Source: Clostridiales bacterium
GTDB taxonomy: Bacteria; Bacillota; Clostridia; Christensenellales; CAG-314
Reading direction: 5' to 3'
DNA: 55,308 nt
Assembly: GCA_004558105.1 (NCBI GenBank)
Contig: SFEB01000001.1
Location: forward strand, 1 to 55,308
Position 1 is the stretch's first letter; each line of letters begins with the position of its first letter. The notes below the pieces were generated by a model. The model ran no database searches. It saw nothing but the letters and a program-made list of their open reading frames with translations, and was not told the DNA's origin. Both the position numbers and the translations under genes were made by a program. This document shows, piece after piece, positions 35,091-43,419 of the stretch.

Positions 35091-35751
35091 AGATATCGCT
35101 CTCGACGGTCTCGTCCGTCAAAATCCCACTCTCAGACTGGTTCTCGGTACGTGTCCCACTCTGGCGTTGACAACTCTAGCCTTTAACGGTATAGGCATGG
35201 GACTTGCAGTTACTTTCGTTTTGATTTGCAGTAACGTTTTAGTGAGTTTGTTGCGTAACGTTATTCCCGACAAAGTCCGTATCCCGGCTTTCGTCCTCAT
35301 TATAGCAACCTTTGTTACCATAGTTTCGCTCGTATTGGACAAGTTTATGCCCGATCTGTACGAAACTCTGGGCGTATATTTGCCTTTGATAGTCGTCAAC
35401 TGTATAATTCTTGCCCGCGCAGAGTCGTTTGCAAGTCACAACAAGGTAGGAGCGGCGGCTCTGGACGGACTGTTTATGGGGCTCGGCTTTACGATCGCTT
35501 TGACTTTGATGGGTATCGTCAGAGAAGTTCTGGGCAAAGGCAGTTTCTTCGGAATAAAACTCTGGAATTTTAAAATTGAATTTTTTGCGTCCGCGGCAGG
35601 CGCGTTCCTGACTTACGGACTTTTAATAGCGATATTCACCGTCGTCTATAATGCGCTTGAAAGAAAGGCGAGACGTAAAAACTTTTCCGGCGCTTTTGCT
35701 ATCCATAGCGAAGAGCAACAATTGGCGAAGGAGGGTGTAAATAATGGCTAA
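35077..35751 (+). CDS. rnfE: Rnf complex subunit E
   Basis: 224 residues, six membrane segments; paralogue of RnfA, folding with it around a membrane-embedded iron-sulfur cluster. The cluster-binding Cys motifs are GTCPTLA and VNCII. GGAGG at 35066-35070 precedes two adjacent ATG codons (35077, 35080). The start overlaps the rnfG end by 14 bases and the stop overlaps rnfA by 8, consistent with coupled translation. Confidence 0.95.
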   Translation: MMKVKDIALDGLVRQNPTLRLVLGTCPTLALTTLAFNGIGMGLAVTFVLICSNVLVSLLRNVIPDKVRIPAFVLIIATFVTIVSLVLDKFMPDLYETLGVYLPLIVVNCIILARAESFASHNKVGAAALDGLFMGLGFTIALTLMGIVREVLGKGSFFGIKLWNFKIEFFASAAGAFLTYGLLIAIFTVVYNALERKARRKNFSGAFAIHSEEQQLAKEGVNNG

Positions 35752-36328
35752 CTTGTTAATAATTATTGTAAGTGCTGTCTTCGTCAACAATTTCGTCGTC
35801 GTTCAGTTTTTGGGTATCTGTCCCTTCCTCGGAGTATCTAAAAAGACGGAATCCGCTTTCGGTATGGGCGTTGCCGTTATATTCGTTATGACGGTAGCCA
35901 GTCTGGTTTGCTATTGCCTGTACAACTACGTTTTAGTACCCGTGGGTATTACTTACTTAAAAACGATAGTATTTATCTTCGTTATAGCCAGTCTCGTTCA
36001 GATTCTTGAAATGGTATTAAAGAAGTTTGCTCCGGCGTTGTACCGTTCTATGGGGGTTTATTTGCCCCTTATCACGACCAACTGCGCCATACTCGGCGTT
36101 GCGGAACTCAACCTTACTTCCGCTATGGTTACCAACGTATTGACGGCGACGCTTAACGGCTTTTTCAGCGGTATCGGTTTCTTGCTCGCTATCGTTTTGT
36201 TGTCGGGCGTAAGAGAAAAAGTCGATAAACTGCCTATCGCAAAGCCCCTCAAAGGGTTTCCCATCACGATGATTTGCGCTTGCTTTATGGCGATGGCGTT
36301 TTACGTTTTCGGTACGGTTGCATTGTAG
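35744..36328 (+). CDS. rnfA: Rnf complex subunit A
   Basis: 194 residues, six membrane segments. GICPFLG and TTNCAI match the RnfE cluster motifs, one from each subunit. The first residues NNFVVVQFLGICPFLGVSKK are a strong family signature. GGAGG before the ATG. Lies between rnfE and rnfB, as in other Firmicutes. Confidence 0.96.
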   Translation: MANLLIIIVSAVFVNNFVVVQFLGICPFLGVSKKTESAFGMGVAVIFVMTVASLVCYCLYNYVLVPVGITYLKTIVFIFVIASLVQILEMVLKKFAPALYRSMGVYLPLITTNCAILGVAELNLTSAMVTNVLTATLNGFFSGIGFLLAIVLLSGVREKVDKLPIAKPLKGFPITMICACFMAMAFYVFGTVAL

Positions 36329-36338
36329 GAGGTAAAAA

Positions 36339-37181
36339 ATGAGTTATTCGGATTTTATGTTTTTGGCGGCGACCTCCGTCGATTGGGGCAAATTCTTTAT
36401 CGTAGTTGGTATCATGGCGGGTATCGGCTTGATATTTTCCTTGCTTATCATTTTAATATCGAAATACTGCGTCGTTCATGAAGACCCGAAAATTGCGGAA
36501 GTTTCCGCTCATCTGTGCGGCGCAAACTGCGGCGGCTGCGGCTATCCCGGTTGCGACGGATTTGCAAAAGCGTTGGTGGAGGGCAAAGCGTCTATCGACG
36601 ACTGCGGTCAGACCACCAAAGAAAACAAGATAGAAATCAGTAATATTCTGGGCGTTTCTTACTCCGGCGGCACCGAAACTATAGCGGTAGTAAGCTGTAA
36701 CGGCGGTACGAACTGCGGTGATAAGTACTCTTACCAGGGTTACGGCAGTTGCGTAAGTCAACAGATTTTAGCTAACGGTCGCAAGCAATGTGAAGTAGGT
36801 TGCATGGGCGCCGGCAGTTGCGTCGACGCTTGCCCTAATCTTGCTATCGAGTGCAGAGACGGTTATGCTCAGATAGATCCCGCTCTTTGCGTGAGTTGCG
36901 GCATTTGTATAAAAACTTGTCCCAAAAAACTCATCAAACGGATTCCCAAAGACGCAAAGGTTTACGTCGCTTGCAGCACTCAATGTAAAGGCAGAGAGGT
37001 TGTGGATATGTGTAAATCGGGTTGTATCAGTTGCGGCATTTGCCAAAAATTCTGTCCCAACGACGCGATACATCTCGTAAATAACGTTCCCATTATCGAC
37101 TACTCCAAGTGTAACGGTTGCGGAACTTGCAAAGCAAAATGTCCTCGTCACGTTATCAAGTCGGTATATGAGGAGAAATAA
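36339..37181 (+). CDS. rnfB: Rnf complex subunit B
   Basis: 280 residues. An N-terminal membrane helix (about 20-42) is followed by CGANCGGCGYPGC, the first iron-sulfur site, and a run of ferredoxin clusters: CMGAGSCVDACP, CVSCGICIKTCP, CISCGICQKFCP and CNGCGTCKAKCP. This subunit accepts electrons from reduced ferredoxin. GGAGG precedes the ATG. It closes the six-gene operon, before a terminator. Confidence 0.96.
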   Translation: MSYSDFMFLAATSVDWGKFFIVVGIMAGIGLIFSLLIILISKYCVVHEDPKIAEVSAHLCGANCGGCGYPGCDGFAKALVEGKASIDDCGQTTKENKIEISNILGVSYSGGTETIAVVSCNGGTNCGDKYSYQGYGSCVSQQILANGRKQCEVGCMGAGSCVDACPNLAIECRDGYAQIDPALCVSCGICIKTCPKKLIKRIPKDAKVYVACSTQCKGREVVDMCKSGCISCGICQKFCPNDAIHLVNNVPIIDYSKCNGCGTCKAKCPRHVIKSVYEEK

Positions 37182-37212
37182 CGTAGATTAAGCCAAATAA
37201 GCGGATAAATTT

Positions 37213-37240
37213 AAAGGCGTGGTCAGCTACGCCTTTTATT
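37213..37240 (+). terminator. Terminator of the rnf operon
   Basis: AAAGGCGTGG, loop TCAG, CTACGCCTTT (37213-37236): ten pairs with one G-U, followed by TATTT. Confidence 0.85.
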
Positions 37241-37260
37241 TACGTCTAAAAAGACTTAAC

Positions 37261-37289
37261 TTTCACCAAAATATGTAAATAAGGTGAAA
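37261..37289. repeat. Inverted repeat upstream of the ppx promoter
   Basis: TTTCACC (37261-37267) and GGTGAAA (37283-37289), perfect seven-base arms 15 bases apart, ending 14 bases before the -35. No T run follows, so an operator is more likely than a terminator. A related GTGAAA dyad lies before the DUF4349 gene. Confidence 0.5.
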
Positions 37290-37303
37290 TTTTGAGTTTT
37301 GTA

Positions 37304-37332
37304 TTTACAATTATTATTTTTTGTGATAGAAT
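37304..37332 (+). promoter_or_regulatory. Promoter of the ppx-maf-mreB-like operon
   Basis: TTTACA (37304-37309), 17 bases, TAGAAT (37327-37332). A hairpin GGGCTTT...AAAGCCC at 37351-37376 lies near the transcript 5' end. Confidence 0.75.
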
Positions 37333-37404
37333 TTGCAAAGAAAATATCGTGGGCTTTTTGTTTGCAGACAAAGCCCGACCAATAAAAACGGAGAGTTAGG
37401 TTTT

Positions 37405-38925
37405 ATGGAAAGAGTAGGTGTTATCGATTTAGGCAGTAATACGGCGAGATTAGTCATTTTTGACGTTTTGGACGGCGGCTATTTCGTTACCGTGGACGAA
37501 ACGCGTGAAGGAGTAAGACTCGGGGAGACGGAAGAGGACGGTAGTCTCAAAGCTACGAGAGTTTTGCAAGCAATCAATACCGTAAAAACTTTTAAAAAGA
37601 TTTGCGCCATTTACAAAGTTGACAATATACAGGCCGTTGCGACGGCGGCGGTAAGGCGCGCGCGCAATCAACGCACCTTTTTAAACGAGATGTACACCGC
37701 TACCGGCGTAAGATTCCGCGTACTTTCTCAGGAAGAAGAGGTAGGCTATATTTACCAGGGCGTCATCAACTCAATGGACATTCCGAAAGGGCTTATTATG
37801 GAAATCGGCGGAGGCAGTACCAAATTCGTTTACTACAACCGTCGCAATATTCTTGAAACCGCGGTGTTGCCCGTAGGAGCGGTAACACTGACGGAAATGT
37901 TTTGCCATCAGGAGGGCAAGAATCCGGAAGAGTGCTCGGTCGATATGGAAGAATACTTTAAAGGTTTGTTGCAGTCGATAGATTGGTTGAAAGAAATCGA
38001 CCCTGACACGCAACTTATCGGATTGGGCGGAACTTTCCGTAATTTGTCGAGAATAATAAGAAAAATTACGAAATATCCTCTGGACATGACGCACAACCAC
38101 GTTATCAACGTCAGCGATATTTACGGTTTATACGATAATATAAAGGGACTTGACGTCAGCCAAAGACAAAAGATAAAAGGTTTGTCGATGGTGAGAGCGG
38201 ACGTTTTCCCGAGTGCGCTGTCGGCAATCAAAGGCTTTTTGGATTACATGGATTTTGACAAAGTCACAACTTGTTGCACGGGGCTAAGAGAGGGTATAAT
38301 GTTCAATTATGCTGTACCCGGTACTCTTGAAAAACCCATTACCGACGTTCTCGGACACAGTTTGCTGACTTCCGTTGCGCATCTGAATTGCGATCCCGCT
38401 CACGCAGAACACGTATTTAACCTGAGTATGCAACTCTTTAAGCAGTTGAGAGTTTTACACAAATTCCCCAGAGCGTATCTTAAGGTGTTAAGAGTTGCGG
38501 CGATGCTGTGCGATACCGGTAAGTCGATTAAGTTTTATAACAATGCCAAGCATACGGCTTATTACATTCTTAACAGTAATACCTACGGTATTTCTCACAA
38601 AGATCTCGTTATGGCGGCACTTATCACCGATTACTACAACAAAGAGGACAGTAATTGGAATAGTTGGAAGAAGTACAGCGATTATAACATTATCAGTGAA
38701 GAAGACGTGGCGGCGGTTAAAAAGCTTGCAGTTATTTTAAAACTTGCGCAGGCACTCGATGCAAGCCATGCAGGCGTAATTACGGAACTTAATTGCGACG
38801 TGCTGGGTGACAGCGTTATCATGAAGACTGAACTCAACGGCGACGCTTCGTTAGAGAAGAAATGCGCCGACGACGTAGTCCTCGATTTCAGACGCGTATA
38901 TAGAAAGAATCTGGAAATTATTTAA
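37405..38925 (+). CDS. Exopolyphosphatase / pppGpp phosphohydrolase family (Ppx/GppA)
   Basis: 506 residues. ASKHA-fold phosphatase: IDLGSNTARL near the N-terminus, EIGGGSTKFVYYNRR and LGGTFRNLSRI are the phosphate loops. The C-terminal ~180 residues form an HD-like helical domain (HAEHVFNLSMQLF). Members cleave polyphosphate or pppGpp. GGAGAG lies upstream of the ATG at 37405; the frame is open further up but the promoter at 37304-37332 excludes the earlier start. Maf follows without a gap, so it heads a three-gene transcript. Confidence 0.9.
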   Translation: MERVGVIDLGSNTARLVIFDVLDGGYFVTVDETREGVRLGETEEDGSLKATRVLQAINTVKTFKKICAIYKVDNIQAVATAAVRRARNQRTFLNEMYTATGVRFRVLSQEEEVGYIYQGVINSMDIPKGLIMEIGGGSTKFVYYNRRNILETAVLPVGAVTLTEMFCHQEGKNPEECSVDMEEYFKGLLQSIDWLKEIDPDTQLIGLGGTFRNLSRIIRKITKYPLDMTHNHVINVSDIYGLYDNIKGLDVSQRQKIKGLSMVRADVFPSALSAIKGFLDYMDFDKVTTCCTGLREGIMFNYAVPGTLEKPITDVLGHSLLTSVAHLNCDPAHAEHVFNLSMQLFKQLRVLHKFPRAYLKVLRVAAMLCDTGKSIKFYNNAKHTAYYILNSNTYGISHKDLVMAALITDYYNKEDSNWNSWKKYSDYNIISEEDVAAVKKLAVILKLAQALDASHAGVITELNCDVLGDSVIMKTELNGDASLEKKCADDVVLDFRRVYRKNLEII

Positions 38926-39492
38926 ATGAAGCAAGTTGTTTTAGCGTCTGCCTCTCCGCGTCGGAAAGAGTTGCTGGGCAAGGTTGTTTCGGAATTTTCC
39001 GTTTGTCCTTGCAATATGGAAGAGGGACGTCCCGCTTTAAAGCCTTCGGAATACGTAAAATACCTTGCAGGGTTTAAGGCAAGGTGCGTTTACGATACCT
39101 TGGCGGATAAAGTCGATAAAGTTGTCGTCGGGAGCGATACGATAGTGGTTTTAAAGGGTAAGATACTCGGCAAACCGATTGACTCTGCAGAGGCGAAAGA
39201 AATGTTACGAGCTCTGTCGGGTAGAACTCACTCGGTATTTACAGGCGTATGCATTTTGTCGGAAAAAAAAGAAAAAACTTTTTTCGTTGCTACCCGTGTG
39301 CGGTTTTTTAATCTTAGCGACGATCAGATAGACGACTATATCGCAACAGGCAGTGCGCTTGACAAGGCAGGCGCCTACGGGATACAAGACAGCGGTTTTG
39401 TTAAAAAAATAGTCGGCAGTTACGACAACGTAATGGGTTTACCCACCGAAAGATTAAGAAAAGAACTCAAATCTTTTTTAACTAACAAATAG
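38926..39492 (+). CDS. maf: Maf family nucleotide pyrophosphatase
   Basis: 188 residues. Maf proteins hydrolyse dTTP, UTP or modified nucleotides, and their loss affects septum formation. Signatures: LASASPRRKELL at the N-terminus, catalytic Asp in VVGSDTIV, GKPIDSAEA and SGRTHSVFTGV. Begins directly after the ppx stop. In B. subtilis maf lies with radC and mreB; here an MreB-like gene follows 10 bases later. Confidence 0.94.
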   Translation: MKQVVLASASPRRKELLGKVVSEFSVCPCNMEEGRPALKPSEYVKYLAGFKARCVYDTLADKVDKVVVGSDTIVVLKGKILGKPIDSAEAKEMLRALSGRTHSVFTGVCILSEKKEKTFFVATRVRFFNLSDDQIDDYIATGSALDKAGAYGIQDSGFVKKIVGSYDNVMGLPTERLRKELKSFLTNK

Positions 39493-39502
39493 GAGAAGAA
39501 AA

Positions 39503-40492
39503 ATGGCAAAAATGGATATTGTTGTCGATATAGGCAGCAAATTTTTAGGTCTCGGAATAGTCGACAGAGATTTTGTTTCCCGCGAGCCTTGCGTCGTGGC
39601 GGAAGAGAAACAGCATATAAAGAATAATTACGTAGCTTTCGGCATCAAGGCATTGCAGGCTGAAAAAAACGACGACGGCAGTTGTACCATTATTCATCCC
39701 GTTCAGAACGGTCAGATTATAGACGCGGACGCATTTGAATATCTTTTGACGTGTTCGCTTCAAAAGATTTTGCCGTCCAGCGCATTTTTGCCCAAAATGA
39801 AGGCTTATTGCGTTATATCCTGTTGTACTTCGGACGAAACGAAAAAGATTATCGATAATATCTTCAATAAGTTGGGATTTAAGAAGGTCGAATTTGTATA
39901 TTCTCCCGTTGCAGACGCTTTTTCCGCGCGTAAGGAAATAGGTTTTTCTTCCTGTATTACGATAAACATGGGAAACGAGCTTACTCAGATTTGCGCGGTA
40001 GATGGGGATAAAATTATTTCCGGCGTAACGATGCAATGGGCAGGCGTGCAACTTCTGGCTAAGATAACGGAATACGCAAGAAATAAGTACAATATGGTGA
40101 TAGGACCCAAGCAAGCGGACAAGATACTCGTAAACAGTATTAGCCTTTATCCCAATAATATGTCCACCATAAGAATCAAAGGCGTGAATACTTTGAAAAA
40201 CGTAGAGGAGTACTTTGAAATTTCTTCGCGTGAATTGTACGAGACGACTTATGAATTCTTCGAAAAAATCGTCGATATCGCAAACAGTCTTTTTATGTCG
40301 TTGCCCATAAGCAAAGTGGAAAAAATACGTTCTAACGGCGTAGTGCTTTTCGGCGGATTGGCGGCAGTGGAAGGATTGGAAAAGTTTCTGGTCGAGGCGT
40401 TAAAGATGCCTGTACGTTTAAAGTTGAATTCTGAAAACAGCGGCGTAGAAGGCGCAAAGGTATATGCGGAAATGATAAACAGTCAGAACTGA
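39503..40492 (+). CDS. Divergent MreB-like actin homologue
   Basis: 329 residues, similar to MreB throughout: YNMVIGPKQADKIL matches the YNLLIGERTAEEIK region and LFGGLAAVEGLEKFL the LTGGGALLKGLD region. The nucleotide site is altered: phosphate-1 is DIGSKF (9-14) where MreB has DLGTAN; phosphate-2 is INMGNELTQ (154-162) where DIGGGTTEV is expected; and the conserved EEPMAAA with the hydrolytic Glu is YSPVADA (133-139). It may bind but not hydrolyse nucleotide, or neither. The downstream mreC and mreD are absent, yet the maf neighbour recalls the mre locus. AGGAGA precedes the ATG. An FtsA or PilM-type protein is a less likely alternative. Confidence 0.75.
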   Translation: MAKMDIVVDIGSKFLGLGIVDRDFVSREPCVVAEEKQHIKNNYVAFGIKALQAEKNDDGSCTIIHPVQNGQIIDADAFEYLLTCSLQKILPSSAFLPKMKAYCVISCCTSDETKKIIDNIFNKLGFKKVEFVYSPVADAFSARKEIGFSSCITINMGNELTQICAVDGDKIISGVTMQWAGVQLLAKITEYARNKYNMVIGPKQADKILVNSISLYPNNMSTIRIKGVNTLKNVEEYFEISSRELYETTYEFFEKIVDIANSLFMSLPISKVEKIRSNGVVLFGGLAAVEGLEKFLVEALKMPVRLKLNSENSGVEGAKVYAEMINSQN

Positions 40493-40518
40493 CCGTAAAA
40501 AAGTACTTCCTAGACGAC

Positions 40519-40536
40519 TGTGAAAAAAGTTTCACA
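40519..40536. repeat. GTGAAA palindrome upstream of the DUF4349 promoter
   Basis: TGTGAAA (40519-40525), AAAG, TTTCACA (40530-40536), a perfect 18-base dyad 18 bases before the -35 hexamer. No T tract. Placement mirrors the dyad before ppx. Confidence 0.5.
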
Positions 40537-40554
40537 AAGAAATTTAAAAAAAAA

Positions 40555-40584
40555 TTGACACTTTTTTTCGTTTTCAACTGTCAT
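40555..40584 (+). promoter_or_regulatory. Promoter of the DUF4349 lipoprotein gene
   Basis: Perfect TTGACA (40555-40560), 18 bases, TGTCAT (40579-40584; a weak -10). Lies 30 bases before the gene's ribosome site. Confidence 0.5.
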
Positions 40585-40615
40585 GATAGCGAAGACACTA
40601 CGAGGAGGTCTTAGT

Positions 40616-41473
40616 ATGAAGAAAAAGTTACTTTTATCCGTGGTATGTATTATTCTGGCATGCCTGTGTTTTTTATCGGTAGGTTGCGCCAAAAATAACG
40701 ATGTGGGCGGAGATTATTATCCGAATAACGTCGGTCCGGAGAGTACTGACAAATCAGAATCCGGGTCGGGTGATTCGTCGACGGAAACTTCGCCTGACAG
40801 AAAGATTATTTATTCGGTTTACGTTAGTTACGTTGTAGACAACCTCGAGGGTTGCGAAGAAAGTATTTCTTCAAAACTTAAAAACGACGAATGGGTAGAG
40901 AGCAGCAGTCTCAGTCAGGATTACGCTACCGTTGTGGTAAGAATCAAGACCGAAAGATTGGACGAATTTATGTCGTCTTTGGACGGGCTGGGAGAAATCA
41001 GCAGTTACACTAAGGAATCCGAAGACATTTCCGAAAGATATTACGACAAGACGGTAAGGAAAACCGCGTTGGAAAACGAGCAGACAAGGCTGTTGGAATT
41101 GCAGGAAAAGGCAACGACGCTTGCCGATTTGCTTGCGATCAATACTCGCCTGAGTGAAATCGACGCGGAACTGGCGTCAATCAACGGCACTTTAAACAAA
41201 TACGACAGTCTCGTCGAATACAGTACCGTTACGATAAATTTGCGCGTAACGTACCGGGGTACGGAATACACGTTCTGGGACCAACTTTTAGACGGACTTT
41301 CAATCGGACTTGATATTGCAGGCGGGTTATTGATATTTATCATTTGTGCCATTCCTTACGGCGCAGTCGCCACGGGGATTTTCTTCCTTGTCCGTTATCT
41401 GGTGAGAAGGAATAAGGCGAAAAAAGCGGCAAAAGAGGCGGCAAAGAGAGAACAGGACAACCGCACCGAATAG
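40616..41473 (+). CDS. DUF4349 lipoprotein
   Basis: 285 residues. Signal peptide with lipobox LSVGC near residue 22, so it is probably lipid-anchored. A Ser/Glu/Asp-rich linker follows, then a DUF4349 domain of alternating strands and a long coiled coil (about residues 130-195, ENEQTRLLELQEKATTLADL), a second beta stretch, a membrane segment at about 230-265 and a Lys-rich cytoplasmic tail. AGGAGG lies 8 bases before the ATG at 40616; an earlier in-frame ATG at 40583 has no ribosome site and gives no proper signal peptide. Function of DUF4349 is unknown; related to envelope stress modules in other Firmicutes (inference). Confidence 0.85.
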   Translation: MKKKLLLSVVCIILACLCFLSVGCAKNNDVGGDYYPNNVGPESTDKSESGSGDSSTETSPDRKIIYSVYVSYVVDNLEGCEESISSKLKNDEWVESSSLSQDYATVVVRIKTERLDEFMSSLDGLGEISSYTKESEDISERYYDKTVRKTALENEQTRLLELQEKATTLADLLAINTRLSEIDAELASINGTLNKYDSLVEYSTVTINLRVTYRGTEYTFWDQLLDGLSIGLDIAGGLLIFIICAIPYGAVATGIFFLVRYLVRRNKAKKAAKEAAKREQDNRTE

Positions 41474-41502
41474 ACGAACGGAAAAAATTATAAAAAATTT
41501 AA

Positions 41503-41533
41503 AAAAACTCCCTTTTTTTAGGGGAGTTTTTAT
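41503..41533 (+). terminator. Terminator after the DUF4349 gene
   Basis: ACTCCC (41507-41512) pairs with GGGAGT (41522-41527), with flanking A and T runs extending the stem; T-rich tail. Confidence 0.85.
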
Positions 41534-41608
41534 TTTTGCGTTGAATAATATTGTCGGAGCGAAAAAAGGGAGAGTTTTTTTAAGGAACGAGAGATAAGGA
41601 AAAGGGAT

Positions 41609-43399
41609 ATGAACGACAAAGAATGGTATGATTTTTTGGCAGAGTTAAAAGCAAAAAACGATATCGTCGACGTGATATCTTCTTACCTGCCCGTAAGACA
41701 AAAGGGCAGGGGATTTTGGGCGCTCTGTCCGTTTCACAACGACCGAAATCCTTCGCTGTCGATTAACAGAGAGGGGCAGTATTACCATTGTTTCGTTTGC
41801 GGCGCGGGCGGAGATATATTCAGGTTTATCCAGAATTACGAAAACTGTACTTTTATGGAGGCGGTGGAAATTTTAGCTCAGAGAGCAAACGTCCGTATGC
41901 CTCAGTTCAATCCCGAGGCGGAAAAAAACATTGCCGAAAAAAAACGTGTTAAAGATAGTTGTTTCGACGTGTGTTTGTTTGCCGCAAAGTACTATCGTGC
42001 CTGTATAAAAAAACCCGAAAACAAGTTTGCTGTGGATTATCTGACGGGGCGGAATATTACCGACGAGACGATAAAACGTTTCGGTTTCGGTTATTCCGAC
42101 AGTTGGGAAGGGTTGGCAGACGCATTGAAGAGAGAAGGAAAAAACCTTGATACGGCGGTAAAAGCCGGGTTGTTGGTCAGACGCGACGACGGCAGATATT
42201 TCGACGCATTGGCTAATCGTCTTATCGTTCCCATATTTGACGTCAACGGCAGAGTTATCGCTTTCGGTGGTCGGACGTTCAGCAAGGACAAGGACGTTGC
42301 AAAATATAAAAATACTTCCGTCACGCCGGTGTTCGACAAGAGCAAAACGCTGTACGCGCTTAATTTTGCAAAAAAGGCGAAACAAAGCGGACAATTGTCG
42401 GATTATCTGATTATCGTGGAAGGGTACATGGACGCGATAGCGCTTCATCAGGCAGGATTTGTACAAGCCGTTGCAAGCATGGGCACGTCGCTTACCGTCG
42501 AACAGGCTCGTCAGGCCAAGCGACTGGTTTCTACCGTCTACATCTGTTACGACGGCGACGCGGCAGGGCAAAACGCAACGGTAAGGGGTCTGGATATTCT
42601 TAAAGAACAAGGTCTTGACGTAAGGGTTGTTACCATGCCGGACGGAGTGGACCCCGACGAGTACGTTGCGCAAAACGGTGTGGAAGCGTACAGGTTGCTG
42701 TTGTCAAAAGCGTTGCCCCTGGTTGATTATAAGCTTGCTTTGGCGGAAAAAGCCTTTAAGCCCAAATCCGATTCGAAATCGGCGATAAACGAGTATCGCA
42801 GAAAATACGCCGCAAAGGCGTTAGAGATACTTATGCCGTTGTCCGACGTGGACAGAGAAAGTTATCTGCCTGCGTTGTCGACGGCAACCGGAATGACGGT
42901 AGAATTTTTAAGAGCGCAACTCATGAGCGGAAAGATTGAAGTTGCGGAAAGCAAAGAAACGGGTGTTAAACCGCCTCAGGACGTTTCTCAGGACGACAAG
43001 GCAGTTGCGTACGTTTTGGCAAGTAAGCTCAATAATTTTTCATATGCCGACGACGGTCTGTCTTTTAACGGCGATAACGTTTTGTTTAATAAAATATTCG
43101 ACATGATTACAAATGCGAAAAAAGAGGGCAAAACGGTAAAGTTCGGAGATATTTACATGTTGGAGGACGCTGACTCATATTCCGAAAGCCTGAGAGTGTT
43201 GCAGGACGTTGAATTTGTAGATGAGGACGTGGACAAAAAGTCTTATCGCGACTGCGTAGATATCCTGCTGAAAAAGGATTTAAAAACAAAACTGGAAAAA
43301 TTGAAAAATCAATATGCAATTACTTCGGATACGACGGAAAAACGCAATATCTTAATGGAAATTGCAGAAATTACCAAAAAAATAAATTCAAAAGCTTAA
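41609..43399 (+). CDS. dnaG: DNA primase
   Basis: 596 residues. CHC2 zinc domain with Cys40, His43, Cys61 and Cys64 (CPFHNDRNPS, HCFVCGAGGD), the same spacing as in E. coli. The TOPRIM catalytic centre is IVEGYMDAIAL with YDGDAAGQ following, and the C-terminal helicase-binding domain runs to KINSKA. GGAAAAGG lies upstream. dnaG-sigA is the standard Firmicute macromolecular-synthesis operon pair (rpsU is not at its head here). Confidence 0.96.
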   Translation: MNDKEWYDFLAELKAKNDIVDVISSYLPVRQKGRGFWALCPFHNDRNPSLSINREGQYYHCFVCGAGGDIFRFIQNYENCTFMEAVEILAQRANVRMPQFNPEAEKNIAEKKRVKDSCFDVCLFAAKYYRACIKKPENKFAVDYLTGRNITDETIKRFGFGYSDSWEGLADALKREGKNLDTAVKAGLLVRRDDGRYFDALANRLIVPIFDVNGRVIAFGGRTFSKDKDVAKYKNTSVTPVFDKSKTLYALNFAKKAKQSGQLSDYLIIVEGYMDAIALHQAGFVQAVASMGTSLTVEQARQAKRLVSTVYICYDGDAAGQNATVRGLDILKEQGLDVRVVTMPDGVDPDEYVAQNGVEAYRLLLSKALPLVDYKLALAEKAFKPKSDSKSAINEYRRKYAAKALEILMPLSDVDRESYLPALSTATGMTVEFLRAQLMSGKIEVAESKETGVKPPQDVSQDDKAVAYVLASKLNNFSYADDGLSFNGDNVLFNKIFDMITNAKKEGKTVKFGDIYMLEDADSYSESLRVLQDVEFVDEDVDKKSYRDCVDILLKKDLKTKLEKLKNQYAITSDTTEKRNILMEIAEITKKINSKA

Positions 43400-43419
43400 T
43401 CGGAGGAAAAAGTTTTTTT

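Noticed and set aside
40519..40536. The TGTGAAA dyad as a Rex (NADH-sensing) operator
   Set aside because: The Rex site has TTGTGAA, four bases, TTCACAA; here the spacing between TGTGAA and TTCACA is six, two too many.
41873..42673. Minus-strand open frame of 266 codons inside dnaG
   Set aside because: It overlaps the catalytic core of an intact primase and shows no family features.
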